Of a stretch of DNA of 64,000 nt, positions 15,487 to 23,993 are shown piece by piece. How positions within the stretch are numbered: position 1 is the first letter of the stretch; each line of letters starts with the position of its first letter. Origin of the DNA: JBOZRQ01 sp050789255 (GTDB lineage: Bacteria; Bacillota; Sulfobacillia; Symbiobacteriales; Symbiobacteriaceae); the NCBI GenBank assembly GCA_050789255.1, contig JBOZRQ010000033.1:1-64000 (forward strand), in the 5' to 3' direction. The notes beneath the pieces are model-generated. The model was not told the origin of the DNA. It was given only the letters and a program-made list of their open reading frames with translations, and did no database searches. Position numbers and translations under genes: made by a program.

Positions 15487-17877
15487 TTACGAGCACTTAC
15501 TGTACCCGCAGTTGTGGCAGGTGGCGCAGCCCTCGCCCACAGCCAGGGCATGGGAGCCGCACTCGGGGCACGGATCGACATGCCGGTCCGTCTCGGCGCC
15601 GGCCATGGCGACCGGTGCGTGATGGTGGTCGGCCTCGGCGGCGGCGGCGATCGGCGTGTTCAGCGCAACCACGTTGCTAGGGCCGGCGGCGTCCACGCTG
15701 TCCTTCCAGGCCAGGAACCGCTGCATGCCCTTGGAGATTGCGCTGGCCAGGCTGGTAACCCGGTTGGGGCCAAAGCCGTAGCTGCCCGAGCCGCCAATGT
15801 TCTTCAGGGTGTCGATGACGATCTCGATGCGCTCCCGCACCGGCACGTCCGAGCGCAGGCGGAGCAGCTTGGAGACCAGCATGCCCATGCCCACGGCGTC
15901 CGCCATCAGGTCGGAGCCGGCGGCGCCCACGTTCACGATGATCTCAAACGGCTCGCCGTTGTCGTCCATGTGGACGTCCAAGGTCATCTTGCCGAAGTGG
16001 GTCGGGATGACGAACATTTTGCCCATCGCCTCGATCGGGCGGGGCTGGATCGCCGGGCCGACCGGCTTTGCCGGGGCCGCAGCCACCGGGGCGGGCGCCG
16101 GGGCCTCCTCCTTCTTCTCCTCGGTCTTGTTGCCCGAGGTGAGCACCTGGAAGGCGCGGCTGCCGTCGCGATAGACGGTGATGCCCTTCAGGCCGAGGGC
16201 CCAGGCCAGGGTGTAGGATTCCAGCACGTCCTCGCGGGTAGCGGCGTGCGGGAAGTTGATGGTCTTGGACACGGCGGCGTCCACCGGCTGGTAGTCGACG
16301 CCCAGGTCATCGCCGCCCTGGAAGGCAGCCTGCATGCGGACGTGGCGGTCAGCGCTGATGTCGTGCGTGGTGGCGAAGACCTGCTGCCACTTGTCGGGCA
16401 CGCCTTCCACCCCACGGGCGGTGCCGTGCTCGGCGACCCGCTTCATGAGCTCCTCGGAGTACCAGCCCTCGCTCTTGGCGATCGACTCAAACTGCCCGTC
16501 GATGTCCAGCATGATGCTGCCTGCCTGGTTCCGGGTGAAGACCAGGGCAAACTTGGGCTCAATGCCGCCCGAGCAAGGCATGCTCGGCTTGGCTGCAAAC
16601 AGCGAGATGGTGCCGGTGGGCGCCACGGTGGTGAGCGTAGCGTTGCGCACCTTCAGGCCGGCCTTCTGCCACTGGCTGCCCTCCCACTCAGGGTAGACGC
16701 CGCGCTTCTCCGCCAGTTCCATGGACATCTCCATGGCCTTCCGCTTGATGTGCGTCATGACCGCACGGCCAAGCTCAACAGCAGCGTCGCTGTCGTACGC
16801 GAGGCCCATCTGGACCAGCATTTCCGCCCAGCCCATGACGCCCAGGCCAATCCGGCGGTCGCGGCGGGCCTTGTCGGCGATCTGCGGCAGGGGGTACTTG
16901 TTAGCGTCAATCACGTTGTCGAGGAAGTGGGCGGTCAGCTTGGCCACCTCGCCCAGGCGATCCCAGTCAACCTCGGCGGCCTCGGTGTAGGGGTTCGTCA
17001 CGAAGTTGGCGAGGTTAATCGAGCCCAGGTTGCAGGAGCCGTAGGGCGGCAGGGGCTGCTCGCCGCACGGGTTGGTCGCCTCGATTACCTCGGCGTGGTT
17101 GTTGGGGTTGCGCCGGTTCATGCGGTCGATGAAGACCACGCCGGGCTCGCCGGTCTTCCAGGCGCAGTCAATCAGCTTGTCCCACACCATTTTGGCGTTC
17201 AGCTTCCCGGAGGGCTGACCGTCGCGGGGGTTGATCAGGTCGTAGTCGGTGTCGTTCTCCAGGGCGGCCATGAAAGCGTCGGTGATGCCCACGGAGATGT
17301 TGAAGTTGGTGATCTGGGTGATATCTTCCTTGGCCTGGATGAAATCCATAATATCGGGGTGATCGACGCGCAGGATGCCCATGTTGGCGCCGCGGCGCGT
17401 GCCGCCCTGTTTGATCGCCTCGGTGGAGGCGTTATAGACTCGCAGGAAGGAGACCGGACCACTGGCCACGCCCTGGCTGGAGCGGACCTGGTCGCCGGCC
17501 GGCCGCAGGCGGGAAAAGGCGAAACCCGTGCCGCCGCCGGTCTGATGAATCAGGGCTGCCTGCTTCATGGTTTCGTAGATGTCGGTCAGGCTGTCGCCCA
17601 CCGGGAGGACAAAGCAGGCCGACAGCTGGCCCAGTGTGGTGCCGGCGCCCGTGAAGGTTGGGCTGTTCGGCATAAAGTCCTGACGGTCCATGAGGTTGTA
17701 AAAGGCGTCCTCCGTGGCCTTCACTTCCTTGGGCTTCGCCCCGTGCAGAGCGTCCATGGAAGCGATCGTACCAGCCACACGCCGCAACATGTCATCCGGG
17801 GTCTCCCGCGTGCCGTCCGCCTTCTGCCGCAGGTAACGCTTCTCCAGGACCGTCTTAGAAATATGGGTCAATTCCAA
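15487..17877 (-). CDS. nrdJ: Adenosylcobalamin-dependent ribonucleotide reductase, class II
   Basis: 796 residues. It reduces ribonucleotides for DNA synthesis using vitamin B12. Visible features are an N-terminal region before VASGPVSFLRVYN, GGTRRGANMGIL, the active-site NPCGEQPLPPYGSCNLGSIN (radical Cys and neighbours), the APTGTISLFAA segment, a Pro/Ala-rich linker near residues 590-620, and a C-terminal zinc ribbon CPECGSHAL-CATCHNCGYSKC. The final cysteine pair probably re-reduces the active site. TTG start with GGGGAGGG upstream, 15 bp after nrdR, in one operon. B12 use fits an organism able to grow with or without oxygen. Confidence 0.95.
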   Translation of the reverse strand: MELTHISKTVLEKRYLRQKADGTRETPDDMLRRVAGTIASMDALHGAKPKEVKATEDAFYNLMDRQDFMPNSPTFTGAGTTLGQLSACFVLPVGDSLTDIYETMKQAALIHQTGGGTGFAFSRLRPAGDQVRSSQGVASGPVSFLRVYNASTEAIKQGGTRRGANMGILRVDHPDIMDFIQAKEDITQITNFNISVGITDAFMAALENDTDYDLINPRDGQPSGKLNAKMVWDKLIDCAWKTGEPGVVFIDRMNRRNPNNHAEVIEATNPCGEQPLPPYGSCNLGSINLANFVTNPYTEAAEVDWDRLGEVAKLTAHFLDNVIDANKYPLPQIADKARRDRRIGLGVMGWAEMLVQMGLAYDSDAAVELGRAVMTHIKRKAMEMSMELAEKRGVYPEWEGSQWQKAGLKVRNATLTTVAPTGTISLFAAKPSMPCSGGIEPKFALVFTRNQAGSIMLDIDGQFESIAKSEGWYSEELMKRVAEHGTARGVEGVPDKWQQVFATTHDISADRHVRMQAAFQGGDDLGVDYQPVDAAVSKTINFPHAATREDVLESYTLAWALGLKGITVYRDGSRAFQVLTSGNKTEEKKEEAPAPAPVAAAPAKPVGPAIQPRPIEAMGKMFVIPTHFGKMTLDVHMDDNGEPFEIIVNVGAAGSDLMADAVGMGMLVSKLLRLRSDVPVRERIEIVIDTLKNIGGSGSYGFGPNRVTSLASAISKGMQRFLAWKDSVDAAGPSNVVALNTPIAAAAEADHHHAPVAMAGAETDRHVDPCPECGSHALAVGEGCATCHNCGYSKCS

Positions 17878-17892
17878 CTCAAGAGCCCTCCC

Positions 17893-18342
17893 CTAGCGTG
17901 CCTTCAGTAGCCTCTCCAGCTGCTCTCTGAACTCGTTCACGTCTTTGAACTGCCGGTAGACGCTGGCGAAGCGGACGTACGCAACACCATCAAGGTGGCG
18001 CAGCCTTTCCATGACCCGCTCGCCGATCTCCACCGATTGGACCTCTTTTTCCAGGGAGTTGCGGAGGTCTTTCTCAACGTCGTGCACCAGCTGCTCTGCC
18101 TGAGCGACCGACACTGGCCGCTTTTCGCAAGCCCTCAGCACTCCGTTGAGAATCTTGTTCCGGTCGAACGCCTCACGGCGCCCATCTTTCTTTACGACGA
18201 TCAGCGGTTGTTCCTCAATGCGCTCGAAGGTGTTGAAGCGTCTCCCACACGCTGTGCATTCCCTGCGGCGGCGAATGGAGTGGTCATCGGCGTGACGGGA
18301 CTCGAGAACCTTGCTTTCGGCGTCGCAGTAAGGACACTTCAA
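17893..18342 (-). CDS. nrdR: Transcriptional repressor NrdR
   Basis: 149 residues: an N-terminal zinc ribbon (CPYC at residues 3-6 and CTAC at 29-32), then an ATP-cone domain (LIVVKKDGRREAFDRNKIL onward). NrdR senses dATP/ATP and represses ribonucleotide reductase genes. The TTG start at 18342 gives the family's usual N-terminus (M-K-C-P-Y-C) and follows AAAGGTGA; the reading frame extends further upstream without family resemblance. It precedes nrdJ in the same operon. Two NrdR boxes overlap its promoter, so it probably represses itself and nrdJ. Confidence 0.95.
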   Translation of the reverse strand: MKCPYCDAESKVLESRHADDHSIRRRRECTACGRRFNTFERIEEQPLIVVKKDGRREAFDRNKILNGVLRACEKRPVSVAQAEQLVHDVEKDLRNSLEKEVQSVEIGERVMERLRHLDGVAYVRFASVYRQFKDVNEFREQLERLLKAR

Positions 18343-18367
18343 TGTGTTCACCTTTCTGCACAGGGCC

Positions 18368-18387
18368 TGTGGATTTTCTGTGGATAA
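18368..18387 (-). promoter_or_regulatory. Two DnaA-box-like sites in the nrdR leader
   Basis: On the minus strand TTATCCACA (18379-18387) is a perfect DnaA box. AAATCCACA (18368-18376) is a near match exactly 11 bp away, one helical turn. DnaA is known to control nrd genes in other bacteria. Here the sites lie just downstream of the predicted transcription start. Confidence 0.5.
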
Positions 18388-18389
18388 AC

Positions 18390-18438
18390 CCCCATATCTA
18401 GGGTGTCCGAGCACTATCCTACCACCATATGTAGCGTT
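18390..18438. promoter_or_regulatory. Tandem NrdR boxes
   Basis: Two 16-bp sites, CCCCATATCTAGGGTG (18390-18405) and CACCATATGTAGCGTT (18423-18438), fit the NrdR box pattern (C-w-ATAT-w-TAG core). Their centres are 33 bp apart, about three helical turns, as expected for paired boxes. The upstream box lies between -35 and -10, so binding should block RNA polymerase. Confidence 0.75.
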
Positions 18439-18445
18439 TGGACAA
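18416..18445 (-). promoter_or_regulatory. nrdR-nrdJ promoter
   Basis: Minus-strand -35 TTGTCC (18440-18445) and -10 TAGGAT (18416-18421) are separated by 18 bp. The spacer carries one NrdR box, which makes this the likely regulated promoter of nrdR-nrdJ. Confidence 0.65.
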
Positions 18446-18526
18446 ACCACCGCTAGACGGAATATGAGCGGAAACCAATGTCTAACTCCCCAAAGGTAGC
18501 TCAATCTCGTGTTTTTGAGCCGATAG

Positions 18527-18550
18527 AAAAAAGAACCGGATTCCTCCGGT
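18527..18550 (-). terminator. Terminator of the sirtuin gene
   Basis: A 6-bp stem (ACCGGA 18535-18540 with TCCGGT 18545-18550) is followed on the minus strand by TCTTTTTTC. It separates the sirtuin gene from the nrdR promoter. Confidence 0.75.
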
Positions 18551-18599
18551 CCCCACCCTAGTCCCGTGCTAGGGTTCACACCTTATCGCGGCGTATTCA

Positions 18600-19346
18600 C
18601 TACAGCCCCAAGTGCTGGACGACTCGAGCAAGGGCCGCCGCGGCCCGCTCCCGAATCAGCCACCGGGCCCGCCAGTCCAGGTGGGTCGGTTCCAGGTTCA
18701 GAATCGCCAGTTGGGCTCCTTCGGTCGCCGCCATCGCCGGAAAGAGATTTGCCGGGCTGACCTCCAGCGACGATCCCACCACGATGAACAGATCTGCCTT
18801 GCGTGAGGCTTCCAGCGCCTTGTCCACGGCATCGTCCGGCAGTCCTTCCTCGAAGAGCACCACCCCGGGCTTCAGCCAGCCGCCGCACTCCGGGCACTCC
18901 GGAATATCTGCCGGGGAAAGTACGTCCACGTCCAGCAAATCGCTGGGAAAGCGGCGGTCGCAGGCCAGGCAAACGCACTCCCTCAGGCTCCCGTGCAGCT
19001 CGACCACCTTGGGGGAGCCGGCTGCCTGGTGCAGACCGTCCACGTTCTGCGTAATCAGAGTTCTAACGATCCCAGCCCTTTGCATAGCAGCGATAGCATG
19101 GTGGACCGGGTTGGGCTGGGCGCCGTCCAGCCGCGAGAGCCGGTGCCGATAGAACTGGTAAAACTCGACAGGCGTGCGCCGGAGAGCCGTCATCGAGGCC
19201 AGCTTCATCGGGTCGACGCCCTGCCATAGCCCCTGCTTGGAGCGAAAGTCGGGCAGCCCCGAGTCGGTGCTGGCGCCGGCACCGGTGAGCACCACGGCAT
19301 ACCGGGATCGTTTCAGCGCTTCTGCCAGGCTTTCCATATCATCCAC
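18600..19346 (-). CDS. NAD-dependent protein deacylase, Sir2 family
   Basis: 248 residues, typical of a bacterial sirtuin. It removes acyl groups from lysines using NAD+, for example reactivating acetyl-CoA synthetase. Motifs in order: GAGAST-DSGLPDFRS (NAD binding), TQNVDGLH, the catalytic histidine in VELHGS (H118), a zinc site formed by C126/C129 and C151/C154, and IVVGSSLEVSP. GTG start with GGGGTGA upstream. It is a single-gene unit between the NO reductase terminator and the nrdR promoter. Acetyl versus longer-chain specificity is not evident. Confidence 0.92.
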   Translation of the reverse strand: MDDMESLAEALKRSRYAVVLTGAGASTDSGLPDFRSKQGLWQGVDPMKLASMTALRRTPVEFYQFYRHRLSRLDGAQPNPVHHAIAAMQRAGIVRTLITQNVDGLHQAAGSPKVVELHGSLRECVCLACDRRFPSDLLDVDVLSPADIPECPECGGWLKPGVVLFEEGLPDDAVDKALEASRKADLFIVVGSSLEVSPANLFPAMAATEGAQLAILNLEPTHLDWRARWLIRERAAAALARVVQHLGL

Positions 19347-19385
19347 GTGTCGTCACCCCGCATGCAGGGTTCGACGCAGAAGCCG

Positions 19386-19422
19386 AAAAATCCCCCGCCA
19401 ACGTTTTCGCGTCAGCGGGGGA
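19386..19422 (-). terminator. Terminator of the NO reductase gene
   Basis: Stem TCCCCCGC (19391-19398) pairs with GCGGGGGA (19415-19422), with an inner ACG/CGT extension, and is followed on the minus strand by ATTTTTC. It lies just past the qNOR stop. Confidence 0.85.
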
Positions 19423-19433
19423 GGCCAGGGGGT

Positions 19434-21779
19434 CTAGTCGGCGGCGCCCTCGTCCAGGATCGGCTCATCCACGATGATCGCCTCTCCGGTCGCCTTCTGG
19501 GCCGGGCGCAGGTTGCGGACGCCCCGCCAGGTCAGCAGCACCAGCGGCAGGATGCCAGGAACCAGGAAGACGGTGTCCGGAACCGAGCGGATCCACATCA
19601 GCGTATTCACCAACGGCTTCTCATAGAAAGCGAAGGACCGGGCGGCATAGAAGCCGTGAGCAAAGGACTCGTACATCTGCATGAAGCCCACGGGCAGCAA
19701 GGTGATCACGATCATGCCCATCAGGCCGGCGTTCAGGCCCCAGAACGAGATGGTGACCAGGCGGTCGCTCCACGCCTCCGGCTTGATGATGTTCCGCAGC
19801 ACGTACAGGACCAATGCGATCGCCAGCATGCCGTACACGCCCATCAGGGCGCCGTGACCATGGGTCGGGGTCAGCCAGGAGCCGTGCTGGAAGTAGCTCA
19901 CCGCCGGCAGGTTGATCAGGAAGCCCAGCAGGCCGGCCCCGAAGAGGTTCCAGAAAGCGGTCGCCACCAAGAAGTAGAAGGTGCCCTTGTAGGGGAAGTT
20001 CACGCCTGCTTCCTTCGTCATCTTGTACTGCTCATATGCCTCCAGCATCAGCAGCGCCAGCGGCACAACCTCCAGGGCGCTGAAGACCGCCCCCAGGCCC
20101 ACCCACATCTCCGGGGCGCCGATCCAGTAGTAGTGATGGCCGGTGCCGATCACGCCGGACCCCAGCAGGATGATCAGCTGGAAGTAGAGCGCCCGCACCG
20201 TCGATTTCGACGTCACCAGCTTCAGGGAGACCATGAGATAGCCGGTGATGACCACGGCGAAGACCTCAAACATACCCTCCACCCACAGGTGGATGATCCA
20301 CCAGCGCCAGTAGTCTGCGTAGGTAATGTGCGTGTCGGGCTGGATGAAGAAGGCGAAGGTGTAGAAGAGCGGAATGCCGATCGACGTGTAGAGCAGCAGG
20401 TGTGTGAGGCCGCCCTTGTCGGTCTCTCTGTTAAGGGCGCTGCGCAGGCCACGCCACAGGATGAAGACCCAGATGCCCAGGCCCACAACCAGCAGCACCT
20501 GCCAGATACGGCCCAGCTCAAGGTACTCCCAGCCCTGGTGCCCAAACCACCACCACAGGTTGCCCAGGTAGCCCTTGGCGCCCAGCCACTGGCCCACCAG
20601 CGAGCCGCCGACCACCACCACCAGCGCCCAGAAGAGTACGTCGATCAGCAGGCCCTGGCCCTTCGGCTCCTCGCCGGCCACGGCGGGGGCCGCATAGAGG
20701 CCCATGGCGAGCCAGGCGGTCGCAATCCAGAAGATCGCCAACTGCAGGTGCCAGCCCTTGGCGATGTTGAAGGGCAGGATCGACGGCAAATCCAGGCCGT
20801 AGAACGAGGAACCCTCCGCATAGTAGTGGGCCAGGTAGCCGCCCAGGGTCGCCTGCACCAGGAAGAGCAGGGTCACCACCAGCAGGTACTTGGCGAGTTT
20901 GCGCTGGCCCGGCGTCACCTGCAGCTTGCTCAGGTCGAAGCGGGGGAACTTGCGGTAGGCTGGCTCCATCTCCAGGTGCCACTTCTTCTGCGCCCAGAGG
21001 ATCACGGCAAGCCCGCCGATCAACAAGGTCACGCTGAGGGCGCTCCAAAGGATTGCCCCGTAGGACATGGTATTGCCCGACTCTGGGGCATACGGCCAGT
21101 TGTTGGTGTACGAGTGCTCCATACCGGGCCGGTTGGCCGCCGAGAGCCATGCCGTCCAGGCGAAGAAGTCGCTAATCTGCTGGATCTGGTCGCCCTCGGC
21201 CACATAGGCCCGGCCCTCTGCCGGCAGATGCTCCTCCTTGATTGTCCCGGCCGGCAGCGACGCCTTCAGGTCGCCATTAACGAAGTAGTCCCGGTAGTAC
21301 TCCCTCGCCGCCTTGAACCCGGCGACCTGCGCCTCGGACAAGGCGAGGGTCTTGCTGCTCTCGTCGAAGCGGTTGGTCTTCAGGTCGGTCTTCGTCTTAA
21401 CGTCCGCCCCGGCTTTCTGCTCCTCGGTCAGCGCATCGTAGGGCTTCCCGTAAAGTTTCTCTGCATAAAAGCCCTGCATGGCCCTCGTCATGATGTGCAG
21501 CGCTTCGGCCGTGTAGTCCGGCCCCAGGTACGAGCCGTGCCCGAGCACGGTGCCGTAATCCATCAGGCCATACTTCTGGTAAACTGCCTGGCCCCCCAGA
21601 ATCTGTGCCTGGGTGGTCAGCACAGAGCCATCCGGCGTCACCACCCGCTCCGGAATCGGGGCGGTGTTCTTGTAGATCCACCCGCCACCGGCGATCATGA
21701 CGGTGAAGGCAAGCAGCATGGTAACCATGAGGACATGCTTAAGAAGTCGGTTCGGCGTCTGCTTTGAAGTTGATGCCAC
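19434..21779 (-). CDS. norZ: Quinol-dependent nitric oxide reductase (qNOR)
   Basis: 781 residues. It is a single-chain NO reductase in which an N-terminal periplasmic-type domain (after one helix; GGQAVYQKYGLMDYGTVLGH) is fused to the 12-helix catalytic core. It reduces NO to N2O with electrons from menaquinol. Heme and iron ligands sit in conserved histidines such as HLWVEGMFEVF, GTGHHYYWIG and HGHGALMGVYGM. No cytochrome c motif is present, as expected for the quinol type. GTG start with AGGGGGG upstream. Alone between its own terminator and a palindromic upstream site. It may detoxify NO or support nitrogen-oxide respiration; no other denitrification gene is in view. Confidence 0.93.
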   Translation of the reverse strand: MASTSKQTPNRLLKHVLMVTMLLAFTVMIAGGGWIYKNTAPIPERVVTPDGSVLTTQAQILGGQAVYQKYGLMDYGTVLGHGSYLGPDYTAEALHIMTRAMQGFYAEKLYGKPYDALTEEQKAGADVKTKTDLKTNRFDESSKTLALSEAQVAGFKAAREYYRDYFVNGDLKASLPAGTIKEEHLPAEGRAYVAEGDQIQQISDFFAWTAWLSAANRPGMEHSYTNNWPYAPESGNTMSYGAILWSALSVTLLIGGLAVILWAQKKWHLEMEPAYRKFPRFDLSKLQVTPGQRKLAKYLLVVTLLFLVQATLGGYLAHYYAEGSSFYGLDLPSILPFNIAKGWHLQLAIFWIATAWLAMGLYAAPAVAGEEPKGQGLLIDVLFWALVVVVGGSLVGQWLGAKGYLGNLWWWFGHQGWEYLELGRIWQVLLVVGLGIWVFILWRGLRSALNRETDKGGLTHLLLYTSIGIPLFYTFAFFIQPDTHITYADYWRWWIIHLWVEGMFEVFAVVITGYLMVSLKLVTSKSTVRALYFQLIILLGSGVIGTGHHYYWIGAPEMWVGLGAVFSALEVVPLALLMLEAYEQYKMTKEAGVNFPYKGTFYFLVATAFWNLFGAGLLGFLINLPAVSYFQHGSWLTPTHGHGALMGVYGMLAIALVLYVLRNIIKPEAWSDRLVTISFWGLNAGLMGMIVITLLPVGFMQMYESFAHGFYAARSFAFYEKPLVNTLMWIRSVPDTVFLVPGILPLVLLTWRGVRNLRPAQKATGEAIIVDEPILDEGAAD

Positions 21780-21872
21780 GATGTAGCCCCCCTATGCTCC
21801 TTAGGTCGAGTCCCATCGTACCGTAGGGGGAGTACCAATGTGCTGCGCCGTTGCACACAGTCCATGTGATAA

Positions 21873-21896
21873 TTTTCACTGCGTCGGCAGTGTAAA
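21873..21896. promoter_or_regulatory. Candidate operator upstream of qNOR gene
   Basis: TTTTCACTGC (21873-21882) and GCAGTGTAAA (21887-21896) form an inverted repeat with 9 of 10 matches around GTCG, about 95 bp upstream of the qNOR start. The dyad is operator-like, but it does not match the FNR or NsrR consensus that I know. Confidence 0.4.
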
Positions 21897-21914
21897 CCCT
21901 GTTTTGGTTAACAG

Positions 21915-21950
21915 AAACGGGGCAGTGAGACGTTGCTCACTACCCCGTTT
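21915..21950. terminator. Terminator behind the 148-residue protein gene
   Basis: A 15-bp stem with one mismatch (21915-21929 with 21936-21950) flanked by AAA/TTT lies immediately past the stop at 21955, on the minus strand. Confidence 0.8.
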
Positions 21951-21954
21951 TGCG

Positions 21955-22401
21955 TTACCGGGTGCCTGTCAGCGGCCAGGCGTCGATATTCGCGCCGGCC
22001 TTGTCGACCGAAGGTGTGGATCCGAGGAGCAGGTAGTCGATCTTGATGCCGAAGAGGGCGCTGAAGACTCGAATCAGGTACGGCGAAATCGGGTACTCGC
22101 CCCTGCACATTTCCTCGATGTCCCGATCGCTATGTTCCAGGTACTTGAGCCAAGCTGTCCAGCGCTCCTGGGACCACAACTGACGCATCGCGGTGATCAT
22201 CATGGTGAAACGGGGGCAGGTTCCGCCTTCGCCAAGGGCCCGTTTCTCCGTGTATGACAACCGGTTGTAACGGACCATGAACTCCTTGCGGAGGCGGCGC
22301 AGACTGAACTCGTCCAGGCCGGTCCGTTCCATCAGTTTGTTGTCGACAGCCGTCCGCGTTGGGTGCGGCATGCGCCCGGACTGCATCCGATTTGGTAGCA
22401 C
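21955..22401 (-). CDS. Hypothetical protein, possible helical DNA-binding type
   Basis: 148 residues, basic in the N-terminal half (LRRLRKEFMVRYNRLSYTEK) with a predicted helical body. The segment YLIRVFSALFGIKIDYLLLG near residues 107-126 resembles the last helices of XRE-type domains, where a regulator ends its HTH with a 'DYLL.G' motif, but the full helix-turn-helix is not convincing. No membrane or signal segment. GTG start with GGGAGGGGG upstream, and its own terminator. Between the pilus operon and qNOR on the same strand. I do not recognise the family; the gene itself looks real. Confidence 0.65.
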   Translation of the reverse strand: MLPNRMQSGRMPHPTRTAVDNKLMERTGLDEFSLRRLRKEFMVRYNRLSYTEKRALGEGGTCPRFTMMITAMRQLWSQERWTAWLKYLEHSDRDIEEMCRGEYPISPYLIRVFSALFGIKIDYLLLGSTPSVDKAGANIDAWPLTGTR

Positions 22402-22501
22402 CCCAATCCCCCTCCCGGTTGCTTTACAGGGGTTTCTGACATCTTATACGACACGACTTGCCGGGATGTTCGATGTTTCCCGTCAGATTGTGTCGATTCT
22501 C

Positions 22502-23371
22502 TTACCCCATTTGACCGGAGTTGTTCATTCGAGGGTCCGAATCGAACCTGCCGCCGCCCCGGGCGGGGAGTCCGCTGGCCCCAGGGTTAGCGAAAAAGTC
22601 CAACACGGACTGGATGAACGAGTCGACGGAGTCCATCACAAACGGATCGCTTCGGCCCGTCCCCTGAGCGAAGGCCATGGCGTTGGTGGCGGGGCCTGCC
22701 TTGTCGGTCTTGAAGTATAGGTTGAGGCTGTAGGTGCCCGCCACATTCGGGCTCGCCTCCAGCAGGACCTGTGCTGCGTACGTGTTGCCGGATGTGAGCA
22801 ACTTGGTGACCTCGTCCATTTGCACGCTCTCCGCACGCTGGAGCGACAGTGCATCGGTGTTCAGGAAGAGCGGCATCCCCTCGACCGCCTGGTTGAACAG
22901 CAGATGCTCAGCGTAGCGCCCTTCCACCTTCATGTCGAGCCGGATCACCGTCACCTCATAAGCGGCGGCCTGAGGCTTCTGGGCGCCAGCCGGCTGCCCA
23001 GACTGAGCCTGCTCTGCGGCGTTGGTGACCAGCTTCTTGTCACCGAAGGTGATGCCCTTGATGCGCACGCCGCTGTGCTGCTCGGCCTGGCTCAGGTGCC
23101 AGACGAGCAACGCAGCCGCATTCTTGCCCGGAACCCATGCGTCAATGAGCTTCTCCTCGGTCGCCACCGTTGATGCACGGGCGACCAGATCGCCCTCTTT
23201 GGCCAGCTTCGTCTGATCCTTCTTCAGCTCGGCCTGCACCTGCTCCAGCTTCGCCCGAGCGTCGTCCCGCCGGAGGGAGAGCGGCTCATGGACCCAGTTG
23301 TAGAAGCCCATGACGCCTCCCAGGAGCACCGGCACCGTCAGGAGTACCTTCTCCCGCTGGTTAAGCGCCAT
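22502..23371 (-). CDS. pilO: Type IV pilus assembly protein PilO-like
   Basis: 289 residues: a short cytoplasmic N-terminus, one membrane helix (VLLTVPVLLGGVMGFYNWV), a coiled coil of about 40 residues (LRRDDARAKLEQVQAELKKD), and a ferredoxin-like external domain. This is the PilO layout, but with only weak sequence conservation. With PilM and PilN it forms the inner alignment complex of the pilus machine. It overlaps pilN by 11 bp and is the last gene of the operon. The C-terminus is glycine/arginine rich. ATG start with AAAGGGGG upstream. Confidence 0.75.
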   Translation of the reverse strand: MALNQREKVLLTVPVLLGGVMGFYNWVHEPLSLRRDDARAKLEQVQAELKKDQTKLAKEGDLVARASTVATEEKLIDAWVPGKNAAALLVWHLSQAEQHSGVRIKGITFGDKKLVTNAAEQAQSGQPAGAQKPQAAAYEVTVIRLDMKVEGRYAEHLLFNQAVEGMPLFLNTDALSLQRAESVQMDEVTKLLTSGNTYAAQVLLEASPNVAGTYSLNLYFKTDKAGPATNAMAFAQGTGRSDPFVMDSVDSFIQSVLDFFANPGASGLPARGGGRFDSDPRMNNSGQMG

Positions 23372-23993
23372 TGGGCCGCTGCCCCCTTTCTCCGAGCGGA
23401 TTGAGCCTGATCACCATCTCGAAGCTCATGTGGCGGAAGGTCATGAGCCTGGCCGCGGCGGCCTCCTTCTTTGCTTTGTCATCCTCAGGCTTGGCGGAGA
23501 CCTGAACCTTCACACCGTCTTCGTTCACGTACTTGAGCGTCACCTCAGTGACCTCGCCGTTGTCAACCAGACCGCCAAACAGCTGTGCCACATCCACCAG
23601 GCCCCGGCTGTTGGCCTTCAGGGTGATCGTGTCCCCCTGGACGTTGACGTCGGTCCAGGTCACGTGCTGGGGCGTCAGGTCCGACAGGGCCAGCAGGATC
23701 CCCGACCAGTGGCGCCCTTGAAGCGCCTTCAACTCGGCCTTCGCCTTGGCCACGCGCTCCTCTTGCGCCTTGATCTCCGCGGCCCGAACCAGGTCAGCCT
23801 TCACCCGCTGGTCAAGCTCCTGTTGCTGCGTGACCTGCTTCTCCAGCCGGGCCACACTGGCAAAGGACGCCATGTAGTAGGTTGTGGTTCCCACCACCGC
23901 CACAGCGATCCCGGCCGCCGCGGCCCACTCCTTGGGGCCTAACTGCTTTGGTGGCTGGTAGGTCTTCGGCAGGAAGTTAATCCGCACCGTCAT
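23361..23993 (-). CDS. pilN: Type IV pilus assembly protein PilN
   Basis: 210 residues beginning MTVRINFLP, the short cytoplasmic PilN motif (consensus INLLP) that binds PilM. A membrane helix (AAAAGIAVAVVGTTTYYM), a coiled coil rich in Q/K/E and an external alpha/beta domain follow. PilN pairs with PilO on the outer face of the membrane. The start overlaps the pilM stop by 4 bp, so the genes are translationally coupled. Confidence 0.85.
   Translation of the reverse strand: MTVRINFLPKTYQPPKQLGPKEWAAAAGIAVAVVGTTTYYMASFASVARLEKQVTQQQELDQRVKADLVRAAEIKAQEERVAKAKAELKALQGRHWSGILLALSDLTPQHVTWTDVNVQGDTITLKANSRGLVDVAQLFGGLVDNGEVTEVTLKYVNEDGVKVQVSAKPEDDKAKKEAAAARLMTFRHMSFEMVIRLNPLGERGQRPNGA

Noticed and set aside
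15331..17910. An 859-codon plus-strand frame opposite nrdJ, and similar long frames opposite qNOR (19347-21767), peptide binding protein (6351-7823), AOR (33917-35542) and nuoM (40189-41733).
   Set aside because: These are antisense shadows of GC-rich genes. The opposite strand encodes clearly conserved proteins with intact motifs.
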